Shown: positions 7,157 through 15,159 of the stretch, piece by piece
How positions within the stretch are numbered: the first letter of the stretch is position 1
How the letters are laid out: the number at the start of each line of letters is the position of its first letter
From: an uncultured Atopobium sp.
GTDB lineage: Bacteria > Actinomycetota > Coriobacteriia > Coriobacteriales > Atopobiaceae
Reading direction: 5' to 3'
Assembly (NCBI GenBank): GCA_916720465.1
Contig: CAKARF010000005.1
Coordinates: forward strand, 1 to 25,700
Length of the DNA stretch: 25,700 nucleotides
The notes under the pieces: model-generated
What the model was told of the DNA's origin: nothing
Database searches by the model: none
Seen by the model: the letters and a program-made list of their open reading frames with translations, nothing else
Program-made: the position numbers and the translations under genes

Positions 7157-8755
7157 ATGGCACAGGTTCTTGATTTGAGCAAATCCGTTTATGAGATTTG
7201 CACTAAGTATCCCGTCATTAAAGGCCTCATGGCAGAAAACGGCTTTGCCGAGATCACCGAGCCAGGCCGTCTTCAGACCATGGGTCGTTTTATGACCATC
7301 CCTAAAGGCTGCGACCACAAAGGCGTAGACCTTGAGGAGCTCAAAGCAATTTTCCGCTCTCACGGCTTTACCATTCTTGGTGATGAAGAGCTTGCAGTAG
7401 CAGAAGCCCCAGCTGACGAGAAACCCGCAGAGCCAGCAACAGAGAGCGCGCCTATCTCACAGACCCCTGAGGAGCGCAAAGCTCTTATCGCCCAGTACCT
7501 TGAGCGCCTCAACGACGGTGAGGACATCGAGGCTGTTCGCGAGGACTTTGCTCGTAACTTCAAGGATGTCTCTGGATCTGAGATTTCTACCGCTGAGCAG
7601 GAGCTTATTGCTGGCGGCGTTCCTATGGAGAAGGTCCTGAAGCTCTGCGACGTTCACGCCGCTCTCTTTGAAGGCAAGGTCGCTTGCGCACCAACAGGTG
7701 CTGTTGAAGAGACTCCTGGTCACCCTGTTTGGACCATGCGCCAGGAGAACGACCGCATTCTTGCCTTTATCCACGACCGCGTTGCTCCAGATGTTAAGCG
7801 TGCTCGCACCCTCACTGAGTCTTCCAGCAATGAGGAGTGCGCTGGCGTTGCAGCAATTCTGAAGGCTGATATGGATGCCTTTGACGAGGTCTTTGTTCAC
7901 TACAAGCGCAAAGAAGAGCTGCTCTTCCCTCACCTAGAGCGTCACGATATCACCGGCCCTTCAAAGGTTATGTGGGGCAAGGATGACGAGGTAAGAAACG
8001 CTGTAAACGGCGCAGAGGCTCTGCTTGAGACCGCATTTGGTCAGTACGATGCAGGCCTTATGGCTGGCGTTGCTGACTACCTGGATGAGGCCATTGAGGG
8101 CGCTGAATCCATGGCTTCCAAGGAAGAGAATGTCCTTATTCCACTTTCTCTTGAGCACCTAACCGCCACCCAGTGGACCCAGATTGCCGCTGAAGAGAAC
8201 GAGTTTGGTCACGCATTTGGCGTCAATCCTCCATCATGGCACGCAGATCCTCTTGAGCTTGCAAACGACAAGCTCAAAGAGATGGAAGCTGCAGCAGCTC
8301 TGGGCGAGAATAACGCTGAAGCAGAAGAGGAAGCAATTTCTGCAGACGGCAAGGTTAAGCTCTCTACCGGTGAGTTCACCATTCCTCAGCTTGAGGCTGT
8401 CTTTGCAACCATTCCGCTTGACATTACCTTTGTTGATGCAGACGACAAGACACGTTACTTCAGCCACGGCGATACCCGCGCCTTCCCTCGTCCAAAGAGC
8501 TGCCTTGGCCGCGATGTGTACGACTGCCACCCACCAAAGAGCCAAGAGGCTGTTCGCCGCATTCTCACTGAGTTCAAGAGCGGCAAGCGTGATTCCTCTG
8601 AATTCTGGTTTGAGGTTAGAGACAAGTTCCTCTATGTTCGTTACTTTGCTGTCCGCGATGAAGAGGGCAACTACCTGGGAGCTCTTGAGACCACTCAGGA
8701 CATCGGACCAATCCGTGCTCTTGAGGGCGAGAACCGCAGAGGCTCCGACAGCTAA
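7157..8755 (+). CDS. DUF1858/DUF438/hemerythrin-like/PAS sensor protein
   Basis: This 532-residue soluble protein has four parts. A DUF1858 domain (about 5-70, with KSVYEICTKYPVIKGLMAENGF) is followed by a DUF438 domain (about 105-170, EERKALIAQYLERLNDGEDIEAVREDF). A hemerythrin-like HHE helical bundle (about 190-335) has GHPVWTMRQEND, FVHYKRKEELLFPHLERHD and SMASKEENVLIP as likely His/Glu iron ligands. A C-terminal PAS domain (about 395-525) has DITFVDADDKTRYFS and YLGALETTQDI. Known members are described only by domain; oxygen, NO or redox sensing is an inference from the di-iron and PAS folds. No output domain is present, so it may act on a partner. The start has a GAGAGGAG ribosome-binding site. 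Confidence 0.85.
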   Translation: MAQVLDLSKSVYEICTKYPVIKGLMAENGFAEITEPGRLQTMGRFMTIPKGCDHKGVDLEELKAIFRSHGFTILGDEELAVAEAPADEKPAEPATESAPISQTPEERKALIAQYLERLNDGEDIEAVREDFARNFKDVSGSEISTAEQELIAGGVPMEKVLKLCDVHAALFEGKVACAPTGAVEETPGHPVWTMRQENDRILAFIHDRVAPDVKRARTLTESSSNEECAGVAAILKADMDAFDEVFVHYKRKEELLFPHLERHDITGPSKVMWGKDDEVRNAVNGAEALLETAFGQYDAGLMAGVADYLDEAIEGAESMASKEENVLIPLSLEHLTATQWTQIAAEENEFGHAFGVNPPSWHADPLELANDKLKEMEAAAALGENNAEAEEEAISADGKVKLSTGEFTIPQLEAVFATIPLDITFVDADDKTRYFSHGDTRAFPRPKSCLGRDVYDCHPPKSQEAVRRILTEFKSGKRDSSEFWFEVRDKFLYVRYFAVRDEEGNYLGALETTQDIGPIRALEGENRRGSDS

Positions 8756-8808
8756 GATCTTACGCACGTAAAACCCTGAGTTACCTTTCAAAAATTTTGT
8801 GCGACTCG

Positions 8809-8844
8809 GTAGGCGATGTGTCCTTTTTAAGGCACATCGCCTAC
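8809..8844 (+). terminator. Long hairpin between the DUF438 and MFS genes
   Basis: GTAGGCGATGTG (8809-8820) pairs perfectly with CACATCGCCTAC (8833-8844). An inner CCT/AGG extends it to about 15 bp with one bulged base and a UUUUA loop. The T-run after it is poor (ACTATTTC). It may end the upstream transcript or act in the leader of the transporter, whose ribosome-binding site begins about 17 bases later. Confidence 0.5.
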
Positions 8845-8874
8845 ACTATTTCTGGCCAAAAGAGAGGAGCCTCA

Positions 8875-10137
8875 GTGCTACAACGTTTACTAGGCACTAA
8901 GTATGCATACGCCATTGTTGCAACTTGTATTGTCATCATGTTTTTACCGTGCGCCATCATCCTGACGTGTTTTGGCATCTTTATCACACCAGTTTCACAA
9001 TACTTTGGCGTTCCGCGCGTTGCCTTCTCTGCGGTCTTCTCGGTACTCTGTATTGCCATGACAGTAGCTTTGCCGTTCATAGGCAAGTTCTATAAAACGC
9101 ACGACACGCGCCTTGTGCTTTCTGCAAGCGTTATCATTTGTGCAATTTCATATGGAGCTATGTCAGCAGCTCAAGAGATGTGGCATTTTTATCTCTGCGC
9201 AGTGGGACTTGGTATTGGCGTACCTGCGCTCATGTTCTTGTGTGTCCCTGCCCTCATCAACGATTGGTTTGACCAGCGCGTTGGTACTTTTATGGGTCTC
9301 TGCTTTGCATTTACCGGCATTGGCGGCACTGTCTTTAACCCCATTGGATCTGCCATTATCTCCTCTGGCCCTGAAGGTTGGCGCGCTTGCTATCTGATTT
9401 TTGCCCTGGTTATGCTTGTAGGAACACTCCCCTTCACCCTTTTTGTGGTGCGCGAGAAACCCCAAGATCTTGGCCTTACGCCTCTTACCTTCTCTTCCGA
9501 TGACGAGAAAACCGTTGAAGTCGCAGAGGCTTCTTCAACCGATATCTCTGCTGATGACGCAATGAAATATCCAGAGTTTTATATGGTTGCTGCGTTTTAT
9601 GCACTCATTACCTTTAACCAGCAAATCTCTCAGTACTTCCCTAGCTATGCTGCAACATTTGCAGAAACCGCTCCTACAATTGCTGCAGCTACGGGCCTTC
9701 TTGCTGGAGCAACTATGCTTGGTCAAGCAATTGGAAAGGTACTTCTAGGTGCATTAAGTGATATTTCGGTAAAACTTGCCTGTTTTGTAGGAATTGTTTC
9801 GGGTATTGTTGGCTTACTTATGCTGGGAATTAAGCTTCCAGTGCTGCCACTTCTGCTTGCAGGAACCTTCCTTTTTGGAATTGCCTATGCCCTTACAACA
9901 GTCGGTTCACCGCTTTTGGTGCGCGCTGTCTTTGGCAAAAAAGATTCCACTCTTATCTACTCAAGAATTGCTGGCGTTAGCAGCTTTGTCTCTGCTTGTG
10001 CGCTGATTATTTGGAGCCTGATTGTAGACGGCTCGGCCCAGGGTTTCTTGGTGCTCTTTGGTATAGGTATTGTACTGATGAGCAGTTGCCTAGCGCTCGC
10101 GCTTACCGCACTTAAGCGCGCTGGCAAACGAGCATAA
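8875..10137 (+). CDS. Major facilitator superfamily transporter
   Basis: This is a polytopic inner-membrane protein of 420 residues with about 12 hydrophobic segments and a charged central loop (about residues 190-220, REKPQDLGLTP through a run of Asp/Glu/Ser). I choose the GTG at 8875 because AGAGAGGAG lies six bases before it. A longer frame from a TTG at 8797 would be translated through a strong hairpin and lacks a ribosome-binding site. The first half carries a WFDQRVGTFMGLCFAFTGIGG segment like the OFA/nitrate-porter-like MFS branch. Substrate cannot be told; organic anion exchange is only a guess. Its last 26 bases overlap the 3' end of the opposite gene. Confidence 0.85.
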   Translation: MLQRLLGTKYAYAIVATCIVIMFLPCAIILTCFGIFITPVSQYFGVPRVAFSAVFSVLCIAMTVALPFIGKFYKTHDTRLVLSASVIICAISYGAMSAAQEMWHFYLCAVGLGIGVPALMFLCVPALINDWFDQRVGTFMGLCFAFTGIGGTVFNPIGSAIISSGPEGWRACYLIFALVMLVGTLPFTLFVVREKPQDLGLTPLTFSSDDEKTVEVAEASSTDISADDAMKYPEFYMVAAFYALITFNQQISQYFPSYAATFAETAPTIAAATGLLAGATMLGQAIGKVLLGALSDISVKLACFVGIVSGIVGLLMLGIKLPVLPLLLAGTFLFGIAYALTTVGSPLLVRAVFGKKDSTLIYSRIAGVSSFVSACALIIWSLIVDGSAQGFLVLFGIGIVLMSSCLALALTALKRAGKRA

Positions 10138-10867
10138 GATTATCTGGCTCTGCTGGGTCTGCTTCTGGATCCAAAGGAACAATCTCCACCTGCTCAAACA
10201 CCGTGCGAGCAGCGTCCATGAGCTCATCAAGCTGATGTGCACCCTCTCCCACCTGTGCAGAAACTACATTTGTGAGATATCTTCCGCCAGGAGTAAGGCA
10301 GTGTGCCACTTGGCTCATCCACTCACTGGTCATCATAGCTGCAGGTGGAACTTCTCCGCTAAAGCAGTCGTTTAAGATAGCGTCATAGCACTTGTTATGA
10401 GAGACAGCTAGGCTCTTTATATACTCAACGCCATCAGCTACCTGCACTTGAAGCCTACCATTGCTCTCTCTGATAGCTTCATCCACAAAGAAGTGACTGC
10501 GAGCTAGAGATGCAATTTTAGGATCAAGCTCCAGCGCATCGCAAGAAACCTCTGGATGCTGAGCTACTAAATAGCGAGGATACGAGCAACCACCAGCACC
10601 TAACATTAAGACTGAGTGTACGGAACAAGCAGCTTCAAACAACAAGTCGTACAGCTCAAGATAAGGAAATACCAGCTGGTTCTTTCTTGAATCTGTGTAC
10701 GTTGCACTCTCATAGGCGCCGCCCTGCCACAACACACGTATGTCTCCACCCTGACCATCTGAAATAGGAAATACCAACGCAGGGCCATTCAGTGCCTGAG
10801 GTTCAACGTAAATACCTGCACAAGTTAGGAGCTCCATATCATGAGCAGTAAGCTGTTTTTCTGACAT
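10112..10867 (-). CDS. Spermidine-synthase-like methyltransferase-fold protein
   Basis: This 251-residue protein has the Rossmann fold shared by spermidine synthases and class I SAM methyltransferases. SVLMLGAGGCSYPRYL is the nucleotide-binding glycine loop, ALELDP the acidic end of strand 2, VQVADGVEYI the next loop, and YDAILNDCFSGEVPP the active-site strand with its Asp. The N-terminal part is short and lacks the beta-sheet of true polyamine synthases, and no polyamine genes are nearby. I therefore read it as a spermidine-synthase-like protein of unknown reaction. A GAAGGAG ribosome-binding site precedes the ATG. It converges on the MFS gene with a 26-base overlap of the two reading frames. 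Confidence 0.75.
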   Translation of the reverse strand: MSEKQLTAHDMELLTCAGIYVEPQALNGPALVFPISDGQGGDIRVLWQGGAYESATYTDSRKNQLVFPYLELYDLLFEAACSVHSVLMLGAGGCSYPRYLVAQHPEVSCDALELDPKIASLARSHFFVDEAIRESNGRLQVQVADGVEYIKSLAVSHNKCYDAILNDCFSGEVPPAAMMTSEWMSQVAHCLTPGGRYLTNVVSAQVGEGAHQLDELMDAARTVFEQVEIVPLDPEADPAEPDNLMLVCQRA

Positions 10868-10940
10868 GGAACTCCTTCAAGTGATGTGTTATATGCGATG
10901 TACGTAAGTATAGCTAGTACACGGGGTTTCTCGCCAGGTA

Positions 10941-12299
10941 CTACCTCAACTCAAACGAATCGGCATCGGTGATGCAGACGCAGGTGTCATAGAACGCCTT
11001 GAGAGCCTGGTATCCCAGAAGCGTGTCTTTAGTGCCCGCAGTCTCGTACACGGAGTGCATAGCAAGCTGTGGCAGACCCACGTCAACGGCATGCATGCTG
11101 GCCTGAATGTTGGAGAGGTTGCCCAGCGTTGATCCACCTGGCATATCGCTTCTGTTAGCAAAGACCTGGTAAGGAATGTTTTGCTGCTTCCAAATAACCT
11201 CGACAATGGCGCGGCTAAACGCATCGGTGCAGTACGACTGACGTGCTGCTTCCTTGATAACCATGCCGCCATTGAGATAAGGCTTGTTGGCCGCATCGTG
11301 CTTCTCGGGATAATTGGGGTGTACCGCATGCGCATTGTCGCAGCTTACCAACAAAGATGCCGAGAGCGCGCGGTAGTAATCTTCTTGCGTAAAGCCAAGC
11401 GTGGCGTTAACGCGCTGCAGCGTGTCTTTAAGGAACGTAGACTTTGCGCCCTGCTTGGTATTTGAACCAACTTCCTCGTTATCAAAGCAGGTGTACACAG
11501 AGATGTCCTGCTCATTTGAAGACGCAAGGAAAGCCTTGAGTGCTACGAATGCACACTGAAGGTCATCCAGGTGACCAGCAGAAACAAACTCCTTCTTAGC
11601 ACCCCAAATACGGCCACCCGTGTGATCAACTAAGAACAAATCACGAGAAAGAATATCTTCTTGAGACACGCCTGCCGCATCTGCTACCAGAGCGTTAAAG
11701 GCTCCGGGATTAAGCTCTCCAGCACTAAAGAGTGGCATCAGGTCTTTAGCACGGTTGAACTCTGGCGAGAGACCATTTTTGTGCTCAAGATGAATAGCCA
11801 AGCTTGGAATCATGACAACATCATCTTCGATGTTGACCAGCCTGGACTCTACCTTGTTTCCTACTTTAACCAGTACACGACCAGCAATGCCCAAAGGACG
11901 ATCAAACCAGGTGTGATCAAGCATGCCGCCATACGCCTCGGTGTTCAGGCGAAGTGAGTTGCCCTCACCGGTAAGCTCTGGCTGAGCTTTTACCTTGTAA
12001 GTTGGGGAATCGCCGTGAGCAACGGCAAGCTGGAAATGATAAGGAGCATCAGCGGGTGCGGTTTGGGGCTCACGGTACTTCTCGCCAACTTTCCAGGCAA
12101 CAATTGAAGAATTATTGCGCGTGGTAAAGTATGCGCCGCCAGGCTGAACATCCCAAGAAGATCCCTCGGAGAGGTACGTAAAACCATTCTCTAGCAGGTA
12201 CTCTTTGATAGTTTGCGTGGTATGAAACATAGAAGGGCTCTGCTTAATAAAAGCAAGAAGCTCCTCAGAAAGAGCAAGTGACTCATTCAAATCAGACAT
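10941..12299 (-). CDS. M18 family zinc aminopeptidase
   Basis: This is a cytosolic di-zinc peptidase of 452 residues, like yeast aminopeptidase I/aspartyl aminopeptidase, which release N-terminal (often acidic) residues. Motifs in order are GGAYFTTRNNSSIVAW, the zinc-His segment VAHGDSPTYKVK, GHLDDLQCA with the bridging Asp, CFDNEEVGSNTKQGA with the catalytic and metal Glu pair, SCDNAHAVHPNYPEKHD, and the C-terminal zinc His in LPQLAMHSVYETAG. Length is typical of the family and all ligands are visible. The start ATG follows GAAAGG. It lies 73 bases from the spermidine-synthase-like gene on the same strand, so cotranscription is possible but not evident. Confidence 0.92.
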   Translation of the reverse strand: MSDLNESLALSEELLAFIKQSPSMFHTTQTIKEYLLENGFTYLSEGSSWDVQPGGAYFTTRNNSSIVAWKVGEKYREPQTAPADAPYHFQLAVAHGDSPTYKVKAQPELTGEGNSLRLNTEAYGGMLDHTWFDRPLGIAGRVLVKVGNKVESRLVNIEDDVVMIPSLAIHLEHKNGLSPEFNRAKDLMPLFSAGELNPGAFNALVADAAGVSQEDILSRDLFLVDHTGGRIWGAKKEFVSAGHLDDLQCAFVALKAFLASSNEQDISVYTCFDNEEVGSNTKQGAKSTFLKDTLQRVNATLGFTQEDYYRALSASLLVSCDNAHAVHPNYPEKHDAANKPYLNGGMVIKEAARQSYCTDAFSRAIVEVIWKQQNIPYQVFANRSDMPGGSTLGNLSNIQASMHAVDVGLPQLAMHSVYETAGTKDTLLGYQALKAFYDTCVCITDADSFELR

Positions 12300-12452
12300 G
12301 CGTAAAACCTTTCATAGAACTGTGTTGCACCCAACAGCCTAGCACGCATTTTTGGTGAGGCGTCCACTTTCTAGAAAATGACGCAAAGAATACGCGCTTC
12401 AGGGTAGATACTTATATGTTGAACTAATTCTCACCCACCTAAGCGAGAGTGT

Positions 12453-13421
12453 ATGGATATCAATCAAGCTATTGAGCACGCTAATGCGTTTGTCATACCT
12501 GGCCTTCTTGTTGATGATCAGTCCATCATCGGCGAGGTCAACAAAAACTGTGACGCTATTAAAACGCTGCTTGATGCCTGGAAGGAAGCGCCACTTGGCC
12601 AAGAGCCTGTAGAGTTTTCCGTCATTCAGCAACTTGCTGATAGAACGCGCTCGCTCTGCGACACCTACGGTGTGGAGAGGCTTAGAAACCATCGAGGCGT
12701 TGGCCTTTCTCGCGGTCTTTCTAACGATGATCTTGCGGCAGCCGTTGCAAAGATGCAGCGTCGTCGCCCTAAGGCTGTCTTTAAAACCGCAGGTCCGCTT
12801 CTTAACGACTTGCAAATTGCGTATGTCGAGAAGAGCGTTTCTGGCACGGTGCTGGGTATTGATATTGAGACTACGTCGCGTTTTCCTGAGCTGGGCTACA
12901 TTGTTAATGTGGGCTTTGAGTTCTGGAATCTTGGTCGCAATACCGTTCCGGTAGAGCCTCACACCGCCTACTTTGGCATTCCAGAGATGTACAAAGAAAA
13001 AGGTGTTCCTCTTTCCGATATTCACCAGATTACCTGGAAAGATGTTGAGGGTAAGAAAACATTTAGAGACGATAAGAAAGCCCAAGAAGCTCTGCTGGCA
13101 ACTATGAAGAAGATTCCTTTTATGGCTCATAACGCTGCCTTTGAGGATTCTTGGTTCATGTTCAACATTGATGGTTACGCAGAGGCCAGAAAAGCGGGCA
13201 AGATTATTGTTATTGACTCCCGCGACATCTGCCGTCGCTTGGACCCAGAGATTAGGTCTCTTCCCCGTGAGTCTTCCCCTGCCGCACTTGAGAACTGGGC
13301 ACGTCGTAGGCACACGCTTGCGGCGGACGAGAAGGAACGTCACCTGGGACTTGAAGACGTAGACCTTATGATTCGCACCGTTCAAGCAGAGTTTGCAGAC
13401 CACAATATGTTTGAAGGCTAG
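12453..13421 (+). CDS. DEDDh 3'-5' exonuclease-like protein with unassigned N-terminal region
   Basis: The C-terminal 190 of 322 residues form an RNase H-fold exonuclease domain: LGIDIETT with Asp137 and Glu139 (motif I), MAHNAAFED with Asp232 (motif II), and ERHLGLEDVDLM with His297 and a following Asp (motif III). These match the DEDDh class (DnaQ, RNase T, oligoribonuclease). The first about 130 residues show no family I recognise. They are helical-looking, with an Arg-rich stretch (AKMQRRRPKAVFK) that could bind nucleic acid. Substrate, DNA or RNA, is unknown. It stands alone on the plus strand between the M18 peptidase and gltX, with only a weak ribosome-binding site before its ATG. Confidence 0.78.
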   Translation: MDINQAIEHANAFVIPGLLVDDQSIIGEVNKNCDAIKTLLDAWKEAPLGQEPVEFSVIQQLADRTRSLCDTYGVERLRNHRGVGLSRGLSNDDLAAAVAKMQRRRPKAVFKTAGPLLNDLQIAYVEKSVSGTVLGIDIETTSRFPELGYIVNVGFEFWNLGRNTVPVEPHTAYFGIPEMYKEKGVPLSDIHQITWKDVEGKKTFRDDKKAQEALLATMKKIPFMAHNAAFEDSWFMFNIDGYAEARKAGKIIVIDSRDICRRLDPEIRSLPRESSPAALENWARRRHTLAADEKERHLGLEDVDLMIRTVQAEFADHNMFEG

Positions 13422-13427
13422 GCAACG

Positions 13428-13458
13428 TTGTCGGTCATCTGTGTTCAAGCGTTATACT
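13428..13458 (+). promoter_or_regulatory. Possible gltX promoter
   Basis: TTGTCG (13428-13433) and TATACT (13453-13458) are separated by 19 bases, a little long. A small ATTTTC/GAAAAT inverted repeat follows in the leader. Weak evidence. Confidence 0.3.
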
Positions 13459-13512
13459 AAAGAATGCATAAACTAGATTTTCTCGCTAGAAAATAACTGC
13501 CAAGGAGGAGTT

Positions 13513-15027
13513 TTGTCAGAGAAGCAGGTTAGAGTACGTTTTGCGCCATCCCCAACAGGTAAGTTGCACATCGGAGGTGCGCGTACTGCTATCTATAACT
13601 GGGCTTTTGCTCGTGCAAATGGTGGCAAGTTTATTCTTCGTATTGATGACACAGATCCTACGCGCTCAACTGAGGAGAACACTCAGATTATTCTGCGCGC
13701 CATGAAGTGGCTTGGTCTTGATTGGGACGAGGGTCCCGATAAGGGCGGCGATTGCGGTCCTTATAGCCAGACTGAGCGCCTTGATTTGTATCGTGAGGCA
13801 GCAAACAAACTGCTGGCAGAAGGCAAGGCGTACCCTTGCTTCTGCACGCCAGAGAAGCTTGCTGAAGACAAGAAGGCCGCAGAAGAGCGCCACGACCCCT
13901 TCCAGGGCTATCAGCGTACCTGCAGAAACATTGATCCTGCAGAGGCTCAGCGCCGCATTGATGCTGGCGAACCTTATACCATCCGCATCAAGGTTCCTCT
14001 GGACCGCGGCGACGTTATTGTTCACGACGCTGTTCACGGTGATGTAACCTTTAACGCTCGTGAGCTTGATGACTTTATCATCTTCCGCTCTGACGGCACC
14101 CCAACCTATAACTTTGCCACCGTTGTTGATGACGCTGGCATGGGCATTACCCACATCATTCGTGGCGATGACCACCTGTCTAACACTCCTCGTCAGATTA
14201 TGGTGTACGAGGCTCTGGGCGCGCCTGTTCCAACCTTCGCTCACATCTCCATGATTTTGGGCCCTGACGGCAAGAAGCTCTCCAAGCGTCATGGTGCAAC
14301 CTCTGTTGAGGAGTATCGTGACCAGGGTTATCTTGCAGATGCTTTTGTCAACTACCTGGCCCTTCTCGGCTGGTCACTTGATGGCGAGACAACCATTGTT
14401 CCTCGTGACGTTTTGGCATCTCAGTTCTCTTTAGACCACGTTTCCAAGAACCCTGCTAAGTCCGATCCAGAACGTCTGAACTGGATTAATGCAACGTATC
14501 TTGCCAATATGGACAACCAGACCTTTGCAAAGACTGTTCTGATTCCAGAGCTTGTGAGCGCAGGTCTTGAGCCTGTTCAGGGCAATGCAACTGACGCAAA
14601 AGAGATTTACGCAACTCGTCCTGGCTGGTATGACCTGCTCTCCGAGATTCTTCGTCCTCGTACTACCGTAAGCCCAGACGTCATTGAGAAGTCCCGCTTC
14701 CTGTATGAGGGTGCAAACGTCACCTTTGATCAGAAGAGTGTTGAGAAGGGTCTTACCAAAGACGCTGCTCAGAGCGCAACTGTTCTTGCAGCTGCAAAGA
14801 CCGCTCTTGAGGGTGTCTCTGAGGACGACTGGAAGGCTGCAGCAATTGACGCTGCCCTTGAGGTGCTCCCAGAGCAGCTTGACCTTAAAAAGCGCGTTGT
14901 CTTCCAGTCCATTCGTGTTGCTGAGTGCGGCAACATGGTCTCCCCTCCTCTTGGAGAGTCCATGGAGCTTCTTGGCCGCGAGGTTTGCCTTGCTCGCCTT
15001 GAGCGCGCTCTGGAGCTTTGCAAATAA
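13513..15027 (+). CDS. gltX: Glutamate--tRNA ligase (GltX)
   Basis: This class I aminoacyl-tRNA synthetase charges tRNA-Glu, and in organisms without GlnRS also tRNA-Gln. The 504 residues show the HIGH-type motif PSPTGKLHIGGARTA (His19-Gly22), the Glu-tRNA synthetase helix around DTDPTRS, and the KMSKS-type loop KKLSKRHGA (Lys255-Arg259). The C-terminal anticodon-binding helical domain is complete. Translation starts at a TTG (13513) preceded by AAGGAGGAG; the next Met lies far inside the catalytic core. A strong terminator follows. Two of its possible substrates, tRNA-Gln and tRNA-Glu, lie two kilobases downstream. Confidence 0.97.
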   Translation: MSEKQVRVRFAPSPTGKLHIGGARTAIYNWAFARANGGKFILRIDDTDPTRSTEENTQIILRAMKWLGLDWDEGPDKGGDCGPYSQTERLDLYREAANKLLAEGKAYPCFCTPEKLAEDKKAAEERHDPFQGYQRTCRNIDPAEAQRRIDAGEPYTIRIKVPLDRGDVIVHDAVHGDVTFNARELDDFIIFRSDGTPTYNFATVVDDAGMGITHIIRGDDHLSNTPRQIMVYEALGAPVPTFAHISMILGPDGKKLSKRHGATSVEEYRDQGYLADAFVNYLALLGWSLDGETTIVPRDVLASQFSLDHVSKNPAKSDPERLNWINATYLANMDNQTFAKTVLIPELVSAGLEPVQGNATDAKEIYATRPGWYDLLSEILRPRTTVSPDVIEKSRFLYEGANVTFDQKSVEKGLTKDAAQSATVLAAAKTALEGVSEDDWKAAAIDAALEVLPEQLDLKKRVVFQSIRVAECGNMVSPPLGESMELLGREVCLARLERALELCK

Positions 15028-15092
15028 CGCGTGAATGCGTGCCTGCCGCGTATTCTTCCAAGCGTAAGTGGGTATCAAAAGTAAAACCACAC

Positions 15093-15127
15093 AAGAGCTG
15101 TAAAACAGATGGTTTTGCAGCTCTTTT
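15093..15127 (+). terminator. Intrinsic terminator after gltX
   Basis: AAGAGCTGTAAAAC pairs with GTTTTGCAGCTCTT over 14 bp (one G-U) around a 5-base loop, followed by a short T-run. It ends only 32 bases before the serine dehydratase start. If that gene's promoter is upstream, the hairpin could also act as an attenuator in its leader. Confidence 0.8.
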
Positions 15128-15159
15128 ATCGTTACCGTTTGTTTAGTTTTGGAGTAGTT

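Noticed and set aside
18..8777. GTAAAACCCT repeated at 18-27, 3936-3945 and 8768-8777
   Set aside because: Three copies of a 10-mer are more than chance for a preset word, but their settings differ and no wider similarity surrounds them; left as probable coincidence.
8797..8874. TTG start at 8797 giving a longer MFS protein
   Set aside because: The extension would be translated through a 15-bp hairpin and lacks a ribosome-binding site, while GTG at 8875 has AGAGAGGAG.
12399..13448. A 349-codon minus-strand open frame over the exonuclease gene
   Set aside because: It is antisense to a frame with complete DEDDh motifs, shows no family motif, and has no ribosome-binding site.
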